Origin: GCA-2687025 sp964473525
GTDB lineage: Bacteria > Poribacteria > WGA-4E > GCA-2687025
DNA length: 64,000 nucleotides
Reading direction: 5' to 3'
NCBI GenBank assembly: GCA_964473525.1
Contig: CAYYPK010000013.1
Location: forward strand, 62,001-126,000
The notes beneath the pieces were generated by a model that worked only from the letters and a program-made list of their open reading frames with translations, did not search any database and was not told the origin of the DNA. The position numbers were made by a program, and so were the translations under genes. Positions 51,363 through 59,652 of this stretch are shown here, one piece after another; position 1 is the stretch's first letter, and every line of letters begins with the position of its first letter.

Positions 51363-52001
51363 TTAGGTCGGTAGGATCCCGAGCCACGTGCCGAAGAGGA
51401 ACTGCAACCTGCCGATCAGGATGGTAAACCGAGAGATCACCATGTTGCCGTACACCGCGCCGAAGCCAACCATGAGGAACATGACGCCAACGCGCGAGAC
51501 GACGCCGAGCGCCGGCCCCCTACGCACTGTCATCACGAAGTAGGCAAGGACGCTCACGGTTCCAACGAGAACGATGAGGGCGTTGATCATCGCCCAGGGT
51601 GAGCCCGCGTCGCCTACGGCTTGGACTGTCGACAGCGTCTGTGGGAACAGTCGCGCTTGCACTGCCGCAGGCAGCGCCTGCCCGGCCGCGTAGCCGACTG
51701 CTACGGCGCTGGGGATCCGCGCGAGCCATCCAAGCTTCGGAATGAACGGAGCCAGGAACAGCAGCCCGAGCGCCGTGAACAGGAGCGTCCACAGCAAGGA
51801 CGTCGCGTCTTTCGGAGCCACGATGCCGGTGTAGACGCGCGGTATCAGCACCGTGTAGATGACCAGCAGCACGCCGATGCCGGTGCCGACGCCGACCATC
51901 ACGTGTTCGGCAAACCGATAGACGACGTTCTCGCGGTACAGGAAGCTGAACATCGCGAGAGTCAAGAGGGCGCCGACCCACACACCGAAATCAGTTGACA
52001 T
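51363..52001 (-). CDS. Polytopic membrane protein, last gene of four-gene operon
   Basis: The 212-residue protein has about six membrane helices with short loops and few charges. A conserved-looking loop FLYRENVVYRFAEHVMVG follows the first helix, and VIYTVLIPRVYTGIVAP the second. It resembles uncharacterised proteins I associate with DUF6754-type loci, but I cannot name a family with confidence. The ATG shares a base with the stop of the preceding gene (TAATG), so translation is coupled. A small polytopic channel or scaffold role is possible. Confidence 0.65.
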   Translation of the reverse strand: MSTDFGVWVGALLTLAMFSFLYRENVVYRFAEHVMVGVGTGIGVLLVIYTVLIPRVYTGIVAPKDATSLLWTLLFTALGLLFLAPFIPKLGWLARIPSAVAVGYAAGQALPAAVQARLFPQTLSTVQAVGDAGSPWAMINALIVLVGTVSVLAYFVMTVRRGPALGVVSRVGVMFLMVGFGAVYGNMVISRFTILIGRLQFLFGTWLGILPT

Positions 52002-52849
52002 TACGCCGCCCCCCGCGCGCCGCGCCGCGTCACGAAGTACCCAACGTTCGCTAGCCCAATGAAGGCGAGCATCATCAGGTGACCCATGAACAGGACGCTC
52101 ATTTTCTTCGAAGCGTCCGGCTCCAGCCCGGGATACGCCTCCATGACCATCGTCTCGTAGTCCGAGGCTCCCCGTGTGCTGCGCAGCAGACCGGTGATCT
52201 GTCCGCTAGCGAGGTACGGGTACTGCCCGGTGACGATGGAGCCCGTGGCTCCCGTGCAGAGCTTGAGACCGAAACGAGCGTTCGCGAATTCGACCCAGTC
52301 CTCGTACTTCTTGCTGCCGGTCATCTCCACCGCCAGGGCGATGTCGGCGAAGTTGGTGACGCCCTCCATCGCCTTCACGGACTCGATGGGCACGGTCTCG
52401 CCGTCCACCTCGATCTCTTCGAAGACGCCAGCGAAGGAACGCCCCATCTCAATGATCGCCGCCGTCATGTCCGGGCTGTATCCCAGGAACGCATAGTCTA
52501 CGCCGTCCGCCTTGCCCAACTTCTCAGCGACATCCGTGAGCATGGCGGCCGCTCCTGAGGCGCCATCTGCGTCGAACGTCACCACGAGTACGGTGGCGCC
52601 CCTCGCGAACGCGTGGTGCAACGTGGCGCGGGACATGGGATGCAGCTCAGGGCTGCTGCTAGGCGGATAGTCCATCGCGACTATCACATGATCCTGGGGG
52701 CCGGTCGCCTCAACCGCCTCGAAGACACGTCGCGCCTCGCCAGAGGCCGGCAGAGGAACGACCGTGTCCAACGCCATGCCGACGAAGATCACGAGAGCCA
52801 CGGCGAGGAACACGATGCGTCGGTCGATGTCGAGCAGCTTCTGCATCAT
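52001..52849 (-). CDS. Membrane-anchored alpha/beta protein of four-gene operon
   Basis: The 282-residue protein has an N-terminal membrane helix (RRIVFLAVALVIFVGMALD) and one near the C-terminus (VLFMGHLMMLAFIGLANVGYF). Between them is an extracytoplasmic domain of about 200 residues with alternating strands and helices, for example HVIVAMDYPPSSSPELHPMS and ATVLVVTFDADGA. The fold looks like a substrate-binding or Rossmann-like domain. No catalytic motif was recognised. The frame reaches 52933, but ATG at 52849 avoids overlap with the upstream gene. Confidence 0.65.
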   Translation of the reverse strand: MMQKLLDIDRRIVFLAVALVIFVGMALDTVVPLPASGEARRVFEAVEATGPQDHVIVAMDYPPSSSPELHPMSRATLHHAFARGATVLVVTFDADGASGAAAMLTDVAEKLGKADGVDYAFLGYSPDMTAAIIEMGRSFAGVFEEIEVDGETVPIESVKAMEGVTNFADIALAVEMTGSKKYEDWVEFANARFGLKLCTGATGSIVTGQYPYLASGQITGLLRSTRGASDYETMVMEAYPGLEPDASKKMSVLFMGHLMMLAFIGLANVGYFVTRRGARGAA

Positions 52850-52853
52850 CTGC

Positions 52854-53474
52854 TTACCCGCGCCCCACAAATCCACGCTCAAGGCCCATGAGTATGCGCG
52901 CGGAGAGGGCAACGATGCCCAACGCAAGACCAATGGCGATTCCGCGCTGCATAGCCATCGCAGGCACGCTGAGCAGCCAACCCTCGGCCGACGCGCCGCC
53001 AGGCCCCGGCAGCGATATCACCGCGTTGCCGAGGAGAACAACGACGGCAGCGACCGTTAACAGCGCGGTGTCGAGCGTCCGCGCGCGGAACGCGCGATAC
53101 GCGGCGGAAGCGATGAAGAACGCGAGGAAGGCGAACACGCTCTGCTGGAGAGGCGCGTACACGTTACCGAGGATCCAGCGGAACGCGGGCCCGCGCAGCG
53201 ACGCGCTGTTGTCAATCAAGCCGGCCGCGACCGTCGCGACGAGGGCGATTAGAGTGACCGCGCTGAAGAACGCGCTGGTGTGCATGCGTGCGATGCGCGC
53301 CGCGTGCAGACGCACCAGCCCAACGACCGCGGGCAGCATGGCGAATCCGCCGAGTATAATGAGTCCGCGGTTCACCGGTGAGCCGTACATGCCCGCCAGG
53401 CGCGGCGAGAAGACAGTTAGGGTCATCAGCACGACCATCGCGCTGGCCAACGCTAGTGGCAGACGCGTCCGCAT
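52854..53474 (-). CDS. Polytopic membrane protein of four-gene operon
   Basis: This 206-residue protein has about six membrane helices, with little sequence outside them. It begins MRTRLPLALASAMVVLMTL. An RFAR-type basic loop (AYRAFRARTLD) separates helices four and five. No known family was recognised. It stands 6 bases after the DUF6754-like gene and 4 bases before the next start. A core membrane subunit is likely. Confidence 0.6.
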   Translation of the reverse strand: MRTRLPLALASAMVVLMTLTVFSPRLAGMYGSPVNRGLIILGGFAMLPAVVGLVRLHAARIARMHTSAFFSAVTLIALVATVAAGLIDNSASLRGPAFRWILGNVYAPLQQSVFAFLAFFIASAAYRAFRARTLDTALLTVAAVVVLLGNAVISLPGPGGASAEGWLLSVPAMAMQRGIAIGLALGIVALSARILMGLERGFVGRG

Positions 53475-53480
53475 GTCGCC

Positions 53481-54320
53481 TTAACCTCCTAGAACCGAGC
53501 GTAGCCATCCGCTGCCCGCCACCTCAAGGACCAGCCCCAGCGCGATCACCGCAAGTACCGCGACCTTCCCAAGGTCGATGCCGCGCAGGCTTCCAAGCTG
53601 CTGGGCGTCGCCGGAGATCGCCGCGCCCGCCGCGTACAACTCCTCACCGAGGAGCGTGTGGTCGCACGTCGTCACGAAGAATGGCAACTGCGTGTCCTTG
53701 TCGGTGCCGGCGATCATGACCGCGCCGGCGCGGGCGCCCGTCTCGCCGAAGATCAGGGACTCCGCCGAGAACTCACCTTGGAGGAAGACCGTAGCCGGGT
53801 GCTCGCTCTCGATGACGCCGTTCACGGCTGCGGTGAAAGCCATCTGGCGGTTCGACGCGAAGAACACGTCGGAGCGGTCGAACGACTCCTGCCGGCCCGC
53901 CTGTCGGTACGCGTCCTCCACCGCCTCGCCAGCGATGCGAGTCACGATCGTGTCCCGGCACGGCACGATCAATCTGGCGCCCGTCTCGGCACACTTCTCC
54001 GCCACGAGCCGTAGCACGCTGAGACCCGCGATAGTGCCGGACTTAGTGATGGAGTTCGTGCCGGCGACGAACACGATGGGCCGGCCCATCTCGACTGCTC
54101 GCCCCACGGCGTCTTCGGCGGCTTCTAGGCCAGCGACGGGCCGCGCCTCGATCGTCTTGCCGCTCCGCCCCGCCAGGATACCCCACACCACGAGGCCAAC
54201 GGTCACGAGCACGCCGACCAGGATCGACCCCATGCCGTCCTTGAACCAGGGGGGCGTGTCCTGGGCGACCGCCGTCAGCGGCGCGAACATGGTCAATGTC
54301 AGGAGCGCGCGTCTATACAT
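53481..54320 (-). CDS. DUF6754-like membrane protein of four-gene operon
   Basis: The 279-residue protein has a signal peptide (RRALLTLTMFAPLTAVAQ), a membrane helix (SILVGVLVTVGLVVWGILAG), a soluble domain of about 190 residues with GRPIVFVAGTNSITKSGTIA and GARLIVPCRDTIVTRIAGEA, and a C-terminal helix. The soluble part resembles the group annotated as DUF6754, of unknown function; I give that name with caution. The frame opens at 54536 across the hairpin, but ATG at 54320 begins the signal peptide. It is first in the operon. Confidence 0.65.
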   Translation of the reverse strand: MYRRALLTLTMFAPLTAVAQDTPPWFKDGMGSILVGVLVTVGLVVWGILAGRSGKTIEARPVAGLEAAEDAVGRAVEMGRPIVFVAGTNSITKSGTIAGLSVLRLVAEKCAETGARLIVPCRDTIVTRIAGEAVEDAYRQAGRQESFDRSDVFFASNRQMAFTAAVNGVIESEHPATVFLQGEFSAESLIFGETGARAGAVMIAGTDKDTQLPFFVTTCDHTLLGEELYAAGAAISGDAQQLGSLRGIDLGKVAVLAVIALGLVLEVAGSGWLRSVLGG

Positions 54321-54393
54321 AAGCTCGTCCCGGCGATGTGCGGCGCTGTACGGCCACGGCGCTACGAACCGCTCCGCAGAATCGCACGGAAAT

Positions 54394-54432
54394 GAGAACG
54401 GCACAACCCTCTTGCCAGGTTGTGCCGTTCTC
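54394..54432. terminator. Perfect 15-base-pair hairpin
   Basis: GAGAACGGCACAACC at 54394-54408 and its exact complement at 54418-54432 flank a nine-base loop. It lies between the HTH regulator (ending at 54454) and the four-gene operon (starting at 54320). The T-run after it on the minus strand is weak (ATTTCC), so it may be a terminator or attenuator. Confidence 0.6.
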
Positions 54433-54453
54433 GATCGTCTTGTGTCCGCGAGC

Positions 54454-56004
54454 CTACGCCGCTGCGGCGTCTCGCATCTCGCCAATGCGCTCGTACAGGT
54501 GCGCCACGAGGGGCGTGTCCCCGATCCGCTTGTCATCCGCTACGACGGACTTGATCGTCTCCTCCAAGCCGTCGAGCGTCTCCGAGACCGCGTCGGCGTT
54601 GTCCTGCGCTCGCTGCAAGCCGACCCATGCGAAGGCCACCTGGCCCTGCCGGTCCAACTCGCGAACGGCGCTGTTCAGGACAGGCGTGCGCTCGGTGTCG
54701 CGAAGCAGCGCTTCGGCGTCCACCAGACGCCTCTCCAACACGGCGATGTCCGCCAGCAGTCGCTGGCACGTGACCCGTAGGTGGTTCCCGTCGTCGTCCT
54801 CCGGCAACGTGAGCCTCAACGCGGCGTTGGGGTGCTTCTTCGCCTGCGTTAGCCGGTCCCGCCCGATCAGCAGTGTGCCGGTTGCCGCCGACAGCTGACC
54901 TTCCTGGAGGTCGGGCAGCTCAATGCGAACACGCATCGAACGCACGCGACTCAGCCAGTTGCGGGCCTCCTCCTCGCGGTCCATTCTCAGCGCGGCCTCG
55001 AACGCCGACACCTCCATCTGTATCAGACAGAGCGACTTGTCGTCCTGCGGGCCGGGGAGCGTGGACGAACGCCACAGCTTGATGGTCTCGTTGGCGCCCG
55101 CGATGACGTCCTCGTTGCGCCACAGCGCCAGGTACCCGGTGACGGCATCCGTGCGGCAGCGCGCGAGCGCGAACGGCGGGATGTCCTTGATCCGCAACGC
55201 CTTGTGCAGCGTCTCGATCATGCGGATCGTGTCGCCTTCCGCCCGGTCGAGCGCCGAAATGTGCCAGAGCGCGCACGCCTGGCCCGCAGGGTCGTCTACG
55301 GCCGCGGCGTACTCCAGCGCCTGGGTGTACAGTCGACGGGCGGAGCCGGCGTCGCCGGCCTCGTCGTGGCACAGCGCGTGGTGCAGCACCGCCAAATACC
55401 GCAGCCGCTGCGGGTACGCTTCGCCGGTCTCCGTCTGCATGCGGTCGCACAGCTTGGCGAACCCATCCTGGGCCGCCACGCGTCCGTTAGCGTGTCTGTC
55501 GTAGTAGGCTTCGTAGAAGTCTGCCCACGCCTGCATCTTCAGGGGGAACCGTTCAGGGTCGTTCCGCACCTGATCGATGAGGCTGCGGGGCACCGCCAGG
55601 TCGGCATCCGCCACGGCAACGTCCACCGCGAAGTGGTAGATCGTGTCCTCCTCGGGGCCCGGCAGCGCCGGGGCCCGGAGGAGCGCCTCCATCAGGGTGT
55701 CGTCGGTGTCCTGCACCATGATGTTCGTGCGCATGGACTGCGGGATGTAGTCGGGGGCCGATGGGCTCTCGAACAGCGCCCGCTTCTGGGCTTCCGGTAT
55801 GGGCTGAGCGAGGAAGCGAAGGTAGTTCAGATCCTCCTCGAACAGGCGGGCGGCACGCTGAACGAGCTTGTCGGAGGGGTGCCGCTTCGTGCTCTCCAAC
55901 AGGCTTATGAACTGCGGGCTGACCTCGAGGCGCTCGGCCAGTTCCTGCATCGTCAGCCCCTGCGAGAGTCTCGCCTGCCGCAGGTATTCCCCAAAATGGA
56001 GCAT
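54454..56004 (-). CDS. XRE-type HTH regulator with helical repeats
   Basis: The 516-residue protein begins with an XRE/Cro helix-turn-helix: LRQARLSQGLTMQELAERL and VSPQFISLLESTKRHPS (residues 8-45). The rest is all-helical with TPR-like pairs (residues about 130-510), for example GDAGSARRLYTQALEYAAAV. This layout resembles the RRNPP type, in which the repeat domain binds a peptide or other signal. Its ATG at 56004 has GGAG eight bases upstream. It is on the same strand as the four-gene membrane operon downstream, separated by a strong hairpin, and is a candidate regulator of it. Confidence 0.8.
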   Translation of the reverse strand: MLHFGEYLRQARLSQGLTMQELAERLEVSPQFISLLESTKRHPSDKLVQRAARLFEEDLNYLRFLAQPIPEAQKRALFESPSAPDYIPQSMRTNIMVQDTDDTLMEALLRAPALPGPEEDTIYHFAVDVAVADADLAVPRSLIDQVRNDPERFPLKMQAWADFYEAYYDRHANGRVAAQDGFAKLCDRMQTETGEAYPQRLRYLAVLHHALCHDEAGDAGSARRLYTQALEYAAAVDDPAGQACALWHISALDRAEGDTIRMIETLHKALRIKDIPPFALARCRTDAVTGYLALWRNEDVIAGANETIKLWRSSTLPGPQDDKSLCLIQMEVSAFEAALRMDREEEARNWLSRVRSMRVRIELPDLQEGQLSAATGTLLIGRDRLTQAKKHPNAALRLTLPEDDDGNHLRVTCQRLLADIAVLERRLVDAEALLRDTERTPVLNSAVRELDRQGQVAFAWVGLQRAQDNADAVSETLDGLEETIKSVVADDKRIGDTPLVAHLYERIGEMRDAAAA

Positions 56005-56199
56005 TATCAGTTCTCCTCGCAGCGTCTTGGCTGCGCGTCATGTAGCCAACTCAACGGCGAAAGCCAGTTTTTCACACGTGCTGGTTGCAGACGCCTTGCG
56101 GGCCGCACGACGTCGCACTCCCCCGCCACATGCATCACTGACCCTCGACGTGTCGCGAACCCAGCTTTCCCAAAATCCGAACGCGACGGTGCACTCACA

Positions 56200-56205
56200 A
56201 GTATA
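56200..56205 (-). promoter_or_regulatory. Candidate -10 element for the HTH gene
   Basis: TATACT at 56205-56200 on the minus strand is 18 bases after TTGCCC, which lies in the end of the Fe-S gene. The leader to the HTH start would be about 190 bases, and it contains no other clear feature. Confidence 0.35.
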
Positions 56206-56214
56206 GAATACCGC

Positions 56215-57627
56215 CTAGGGCGTGGGCAACACACTTGGTTGCTTCGCGCGGCCGCGCGCCGAGGCGGGTTCACGGTACAGCGGCTCGACGCCGGTGTATC
56301 CCCAGTCGAGTAGCTCGACAAGGTGCATGACGCGCATGGGAAGGCCAGCGTCCCTCACTCCGGCGCGCAGTTGGATCATGCAGCCGGGATTCGCCGTCGC
56401 CACGATATCCGCTTCGGTGGCTTCCACGTGCGGCATCTTGCGGGCCAGGATCGCCGCCGAAAGCTCCGGCTGCACGACGTTGTAAATGCCGGCGCTGCCG
56501 CAGCACCAGTCCGCCTCGGGCATCTCGACCAACTCCACCCCGGGTATCGCGCGCAGCAACTCACGTGGTTGAGCCGCCACCCCTTGGCCGTGCAGAAGAT
56601 GGCACGGGTCATCGTACGTGACGCGGCGCTCGACCGCGTGCGTGGGCGGCTTCAGGCCGATTCCCGCAAGCCACTCGGTGACGTCGCGCATCTTCGACGC
56701 GAACTGTTCCGCGCGGTCGCGCTTGTGGGGATCGTGCGGGAACAGTTCCGGGTACTCCTTCAGCGCGGAGCCGCATCCCGCGGAGTTTATCACGATCGCG
56801 TCCAGATCCTCCCCGAGGAACGCTTCGATGTTCTGCTCCGCCAGCGCCGCCGCCGAGTCTCGCACGCCACCATGCATGTGCAACGCGCCGCAGCAGGTCT
56901 GGGCGGCGGGCGTGACTACCTCGCAGCCGTTCTCGGCCAGCACGCGCACCGTGGCGAGGTTCACGTCGGCGAACAGCGGCTTCATGACACATCCCGCGAC
57001 GAACCCCACGCGGTACCTTCTGTCGCCGACGGATGGGGTTACATCCAGCAGTTGGTCCTGCAGCTTGGGGTCCGGTATGGGCGGCAACAGCGTGGCCATC
57101 GAGCCGGCCCGGCCGAGGAGTCTGTCGAGGCCGGTCGCCCGCAAGAGTCGGTCGACCCCGAGTCGCTGGTACGCGTGGGCGAGACGAAACATAAGCCGCA
57201 GCCGGGCCGCCTTCGGGAGGAGACCGTCGTACGCCGCTTTCATCAGCCATCGCTGGCTAGCAGGCCGCTGGCTCGTGGCCTCGTATGCCGCGCGCGCCTG
57301 TTCCATGACCACGCCGAATTCCACACCGGACGGGCACGCCGTCTCGCACGCGCGACATTCCAGGCAGCGATATATGTGCGTCCGGAACTGGTCATCAGGC
57401 GCGGACCTACCCTCAAGCACCGACTTGATGAGGTATAGACGGCCGCGCGGCGAGTCCATTTCCAGGCCAAGCTGCTCATACGTCGGGCATGTCGGCAGAC
57501 AGAACCCGCAGTGCGTGCACTTGTCCACCTTCGCGGCGTCGATGAGCGCCGCGAACGGCGTGTCCGTGTATCCGTGCGTACCGTGTCCAGCTTCGGCCGG
57601 CGCCATGTCGGCGTTCCCAAGGTGCAT
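56215..57627 (-). CDS. GlcF-like (Fe-S)-binding oxidoreductase subunit
   Basis: The 470-residue protein has two 4Fe-4S motifs at the N-terminus, CTHCGFCLPTCP and CLECRACETACP, then two CCG domains with TCCGALH and WCCGSAGIYN. This is the layout of GlcF, the iron-sulfur subunit of glycolate oxidase, and of related heterodisulfide-reductase-like proteins. YDDPCHLLHGQG and ADWCCGSAGIYN fit GlcF best. GlcD and GlcE flavoproteins are not nearby, so its partner is encoded elsewhere. The start is ATG at 57627, preceded by an AAGG. Confidence 0.9.
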   Translation of the reverse strand: MHLGNADMAPAEAGHGTHGYTDTPFAALIDAAKVDKCTHCGFCLPTCPTYEQLGLEMDSPRGRLYLIKSVLEGRSAPDDQFRTHIYRCLECRACETACPSGVEFGVVMEQARAAYEATSQRPASQRWLMKAAYDGLLPKAARLRLMFRLAHAYQRLGVDRLLRATGLDRLLGRAGSMATLLPPIPDPKLQDQLLDVTPSVGDRRYRVGFVAGCVMKPLFADVNLATVRVLAENGCEVVTPAAQTCCGALHMHGGVRDSAAALAEQNIEAFLGEDLDAIVINSAGCGSALKEYPELFPHDPHKRDRAEQFASKMRDVTEWLAGIGLKPPTHAVERRVTYDDPCHLLHGQGVAAQPRELLRAIPGVELVEMPEADWCCGSAGIYNVVQPELSAAILARKMPHVEATEADIVATANPGCMIQLRAGVRDAGLPMRVMHLVELLDWGYTGVEPLYREPASARGRAKQPSVLPTP

Positions 57628-57655
57628 GTATGCCCAGATCGTAACCGCGCTCCGC

Positions 57656-58795
57656 CTACAGGCCTAGGTCTAACGCGATGGCGGCCAGCCGCGACTCGTC
57701 TATCGCGACTCCTAGACCCGGTCCACTCGGCACGAGCGCTTCGCCGTTCTCGACAACCACGCCAGCCGAGGCGATGCTGGCATCTAGGAACTGAGGCCCG
57801 TTAAGCGCTGCGGGGTACGCGAGGCCGAACGCCGCGTACACCTGTACGCTCGCGGCGAAGCCGATGTCGGGATCCGTAAGGCCGCTGCCAAGGAAGATGA
57901 GACCCGCGTCCAGGACGATCTCGATCATCCGTCGTTGCGGGAGCAACCCGCCGACGCGCGCGGGCTTCATCGCGATCCCATCTATAAGGTCGAGTCGGAC
58001 CATCTCCATGGCGTCGCGCGGGGTGATGACGCCCTCGTCAACGGTGATGGGCAGCGCGCGCTGGCGGCGCAGCTCGCCGTACCCGCTCAGGGCGTTCGGC
58101 GGCAGCGGCTGCTCGAGTACGTCCACGCCCGCGTCCGCCAGCCGCGGCGCGACGCCCGCCGCCGTTGCCACCGTGTACCCGCCGTTGGCGTCCGCCCACA
58201 GAAACGCGTCGGGAGCGAGTTCGCGCACACGCCGGGCCATCTCGACATCGAACCTCGGGTCGGCCTCGTGGCCAACTTTGATGTTGAAGTGCCGGTAGCC
58301 GGCCGCTGTACCCTCGGCGACGACGGATTCGACGGACGCGATGTCCGACACTGCCACCGTCCACGAGAGCGTCACGCGGTCGCATCGACGCGCGCCCCAG
58401 TAGTCGCGGATGGGGACGCCGAGAGTCTTCCCCGCGGCGTCGTGCGCGGCCATGTCCAGGCCAGACCGCGCGATCGGCTGACCCAGGGTGTAGGACGGGG
58501 CGATCTCACCGTCCATGACCGTGTGCAGGCCGTCTATGTCGAGCACTTCGCGGCCAAGGACGGCGGGGACGAGGTACGCCGCGAGCGTGGTGTACGCGGA
58601 TTCCATGGTCTCGTACGACCACTGCCGTACCGGTACCGACTCGCCCCATCCCACGACCCCGTCGTCGGTCGTCATCTTCACCACGATGCTCGGCCGCCCC
58701 ATCGTCGCCGACCCGACCTTGCCGCGGGATGTGCTGAACTCGCCTCGGAATGGGAACGACACCGGGAAGAGCTCAACACGGTCTATCTTGCTCAT
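57656..58795 (-). CDS. Enolase-superfamily enzyme (mandelate racemase/muconate lactonizing type)
   Basis: The 379-residue protein has the capping domain (1-130) and the modified barrel with metal ligands in LWADANGGYT (Asp), DVLEQPLPP (Glu) and PITVDEGV (Asp/Glu), and the second base Lys in IAMKPARVGGL. At the usual KxK site the sequence is FNIKVG, so the first Lys is Asn. This is seen in several members with altered chemistry, such as some synthases and epimerases. The reaction cannot be assigned; all superfamily members take a proton next to a carboxylate. It stands 28 bases before the GlcF-like gene and may be co-transcribed. Confidence 0.88.
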   Translation of the reverse strand: MSKIDRVELFPVSFPFRGEFSTSRGKVGSATMGRPSIVVKMTTDDGVVGWGESVPVRQWSYETMESAYTTLAAYLVPAVLGREVLDIDGLHTVMDGEIAPSYTLGQPIARSGLDMAAHDAAGKTLGVPIRDYWGARRCDRVTLSWTVAVSDIASVESVVAEGTAAGYRHFNIKVGHEADPRFDVEMARRVRELAPDAFLWADANGGYTVATAAGVAPRLADAGVDVLEQPLPPNALSGYGELRRQRALPITVDEGVITPRDAMEMVRLDLIDGIAMKPARVGGLLPQRRMIEIVLDAGLIFLGSGLTDPDIGFAASVQVYAAFGLAYPAALNGPQFLDASIASAGVVVENGEALVPSGPGLGVAIDESRLAAIALDLGL

Positions 58796-58871
58796 CGACT
58801 AACCTTCGCGGGCATCGTGCATGAAGTGGGCGCGGCCAGGTCGCTGTAGCCGTTGGCCGCGTCTCTTGGCC

Positions 58872-58901
58872 TTGTTGCGGCTACCCCAGCCGTGCTAGAC
58901 T
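58872..58901 (+). promoter_or_regulatory. Promoter for tRNA-Pro
   Basis: TTGTTG at 58872-58877 is 18 bases before TAGACT at 58896-58901, which is preceded by TG as an extended -10. Transcription would begin near 58908, about ten bases before the mature tRNA. Confidence 0.5.
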
Positions 58902-58918
58902 CTACGCGCAGTCACGGT

Positions 58919-58995
<77 letters not shown>

Positions 58996-59172
58996 ACCCC
59001 TCTCCGCATACCAGTTCCTACTGTAACGCGTTGACCGCTTGCCGATAACCGGCGAATCGCCGCGCCGGACGACGCGACCGTCACGCCGTGCTTTCCGGCC
59101 GCCCTCGGCTCGCCCGCCTCTGCCCAGATTCGGCTCCTCACGACCGTGCTCCTGACAATCCTACATTCGTAG

Positions 59173-59202
59173 TTGACTGCGCCTCCCTGGGAGGGGTAGA
59201 AT
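59173..59202 (+). promoter_or_regulatory. blaI promoter with palindromic spacer
   Basis: TTGACT (59173-59178) and TAGAAT (59197-59202) are 18 bases apart. The spacer contains the palindrome CCTCCCTGGGAGG at 59182-59194, and CTACATTCGTAG lies just upstream at 59161-59172. Either could be the operator of BlaI, which normally represses its own gene. The TACA half-site resembles the known BlaI/MecI operator. Confidence 0.55.
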
Positions 59203-59231
59203 GCTCACATCGACACAGATGGAGCAGCCAC

Positions 59232-59645
59232 ATGCCACGTCGCAAAGAGGCGACTCTGACGGACCTGCAACTGGCGGTAATGGACGCCGTGTGGGAGCGA
59301 GGGAGCGCCACCGCGCGGGAGGTCCACTCGGCTCTGGAGGCGACACGCGGCCTAGCGTACACGACCGTGCTGACGGTCCTGACGCGGCTCACTGAGGACA
59401 AGGTGGTCTCCGCGACGCGCGAGGGCAAGGCGAACCGGTTCACCGCGCTCGTGAGCCGGGAGGACGCCGCAGACCTAAGCGTAGGAAGGGTCGCCGGTCA
59501 GTTCTTCGAGGGCTCAGCGCAATCGCTGGCGGCGCACCTGGTCGACAGCGACTCGATGACGCTGGGCGAACTGAACCAGCTGAAGGCCCTGATCGACAAG
59601 GCCACGGCGAAGGCCGACTCTGGCTCAGGACCGGACAGGGAATGA
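59232..59645 (+). CDS. blaI: BlaI/MecI-family transcriptional repressor
   Basis: This 137-residue winged-helix protein has the BlaI pattern: TDLQLAVMDAVWERGSATAR, YTTVLTVLTRLTEDKVVS, then a dimerisation helix with GELNQLKALIDK. In the classic system the partner BlaR1 senses a ligand and its protease activity removes BlaI from DNA. The ATG at 59232 follows GGAG; the open frame to 59088 is not used because the promoter lies inside it. The membrane peptidase gene starts seven bases later. Confidence 0.92.
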   Translation: MPRRKEATLTDLQLAVMDAVWERGSATAREVHSALEATRGLAYTTVLTVLTRLTEDKVVSATREGKANRFTALVSREDAADLSVGRVAGQFFEGSAQSLAAHLVDSDSMTLGELNQLKALIDKATAKADSGSGPDRE

Positions 59646-59652
59646 CCCGCCC

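Noticed and set aside
56618..57667. 349-residue plus-strand open frame opposite the GlcF-like gene
   Set aside because: Ser/Arg-rich shadow; the minus-strand protein has clear Fe-S motifs.
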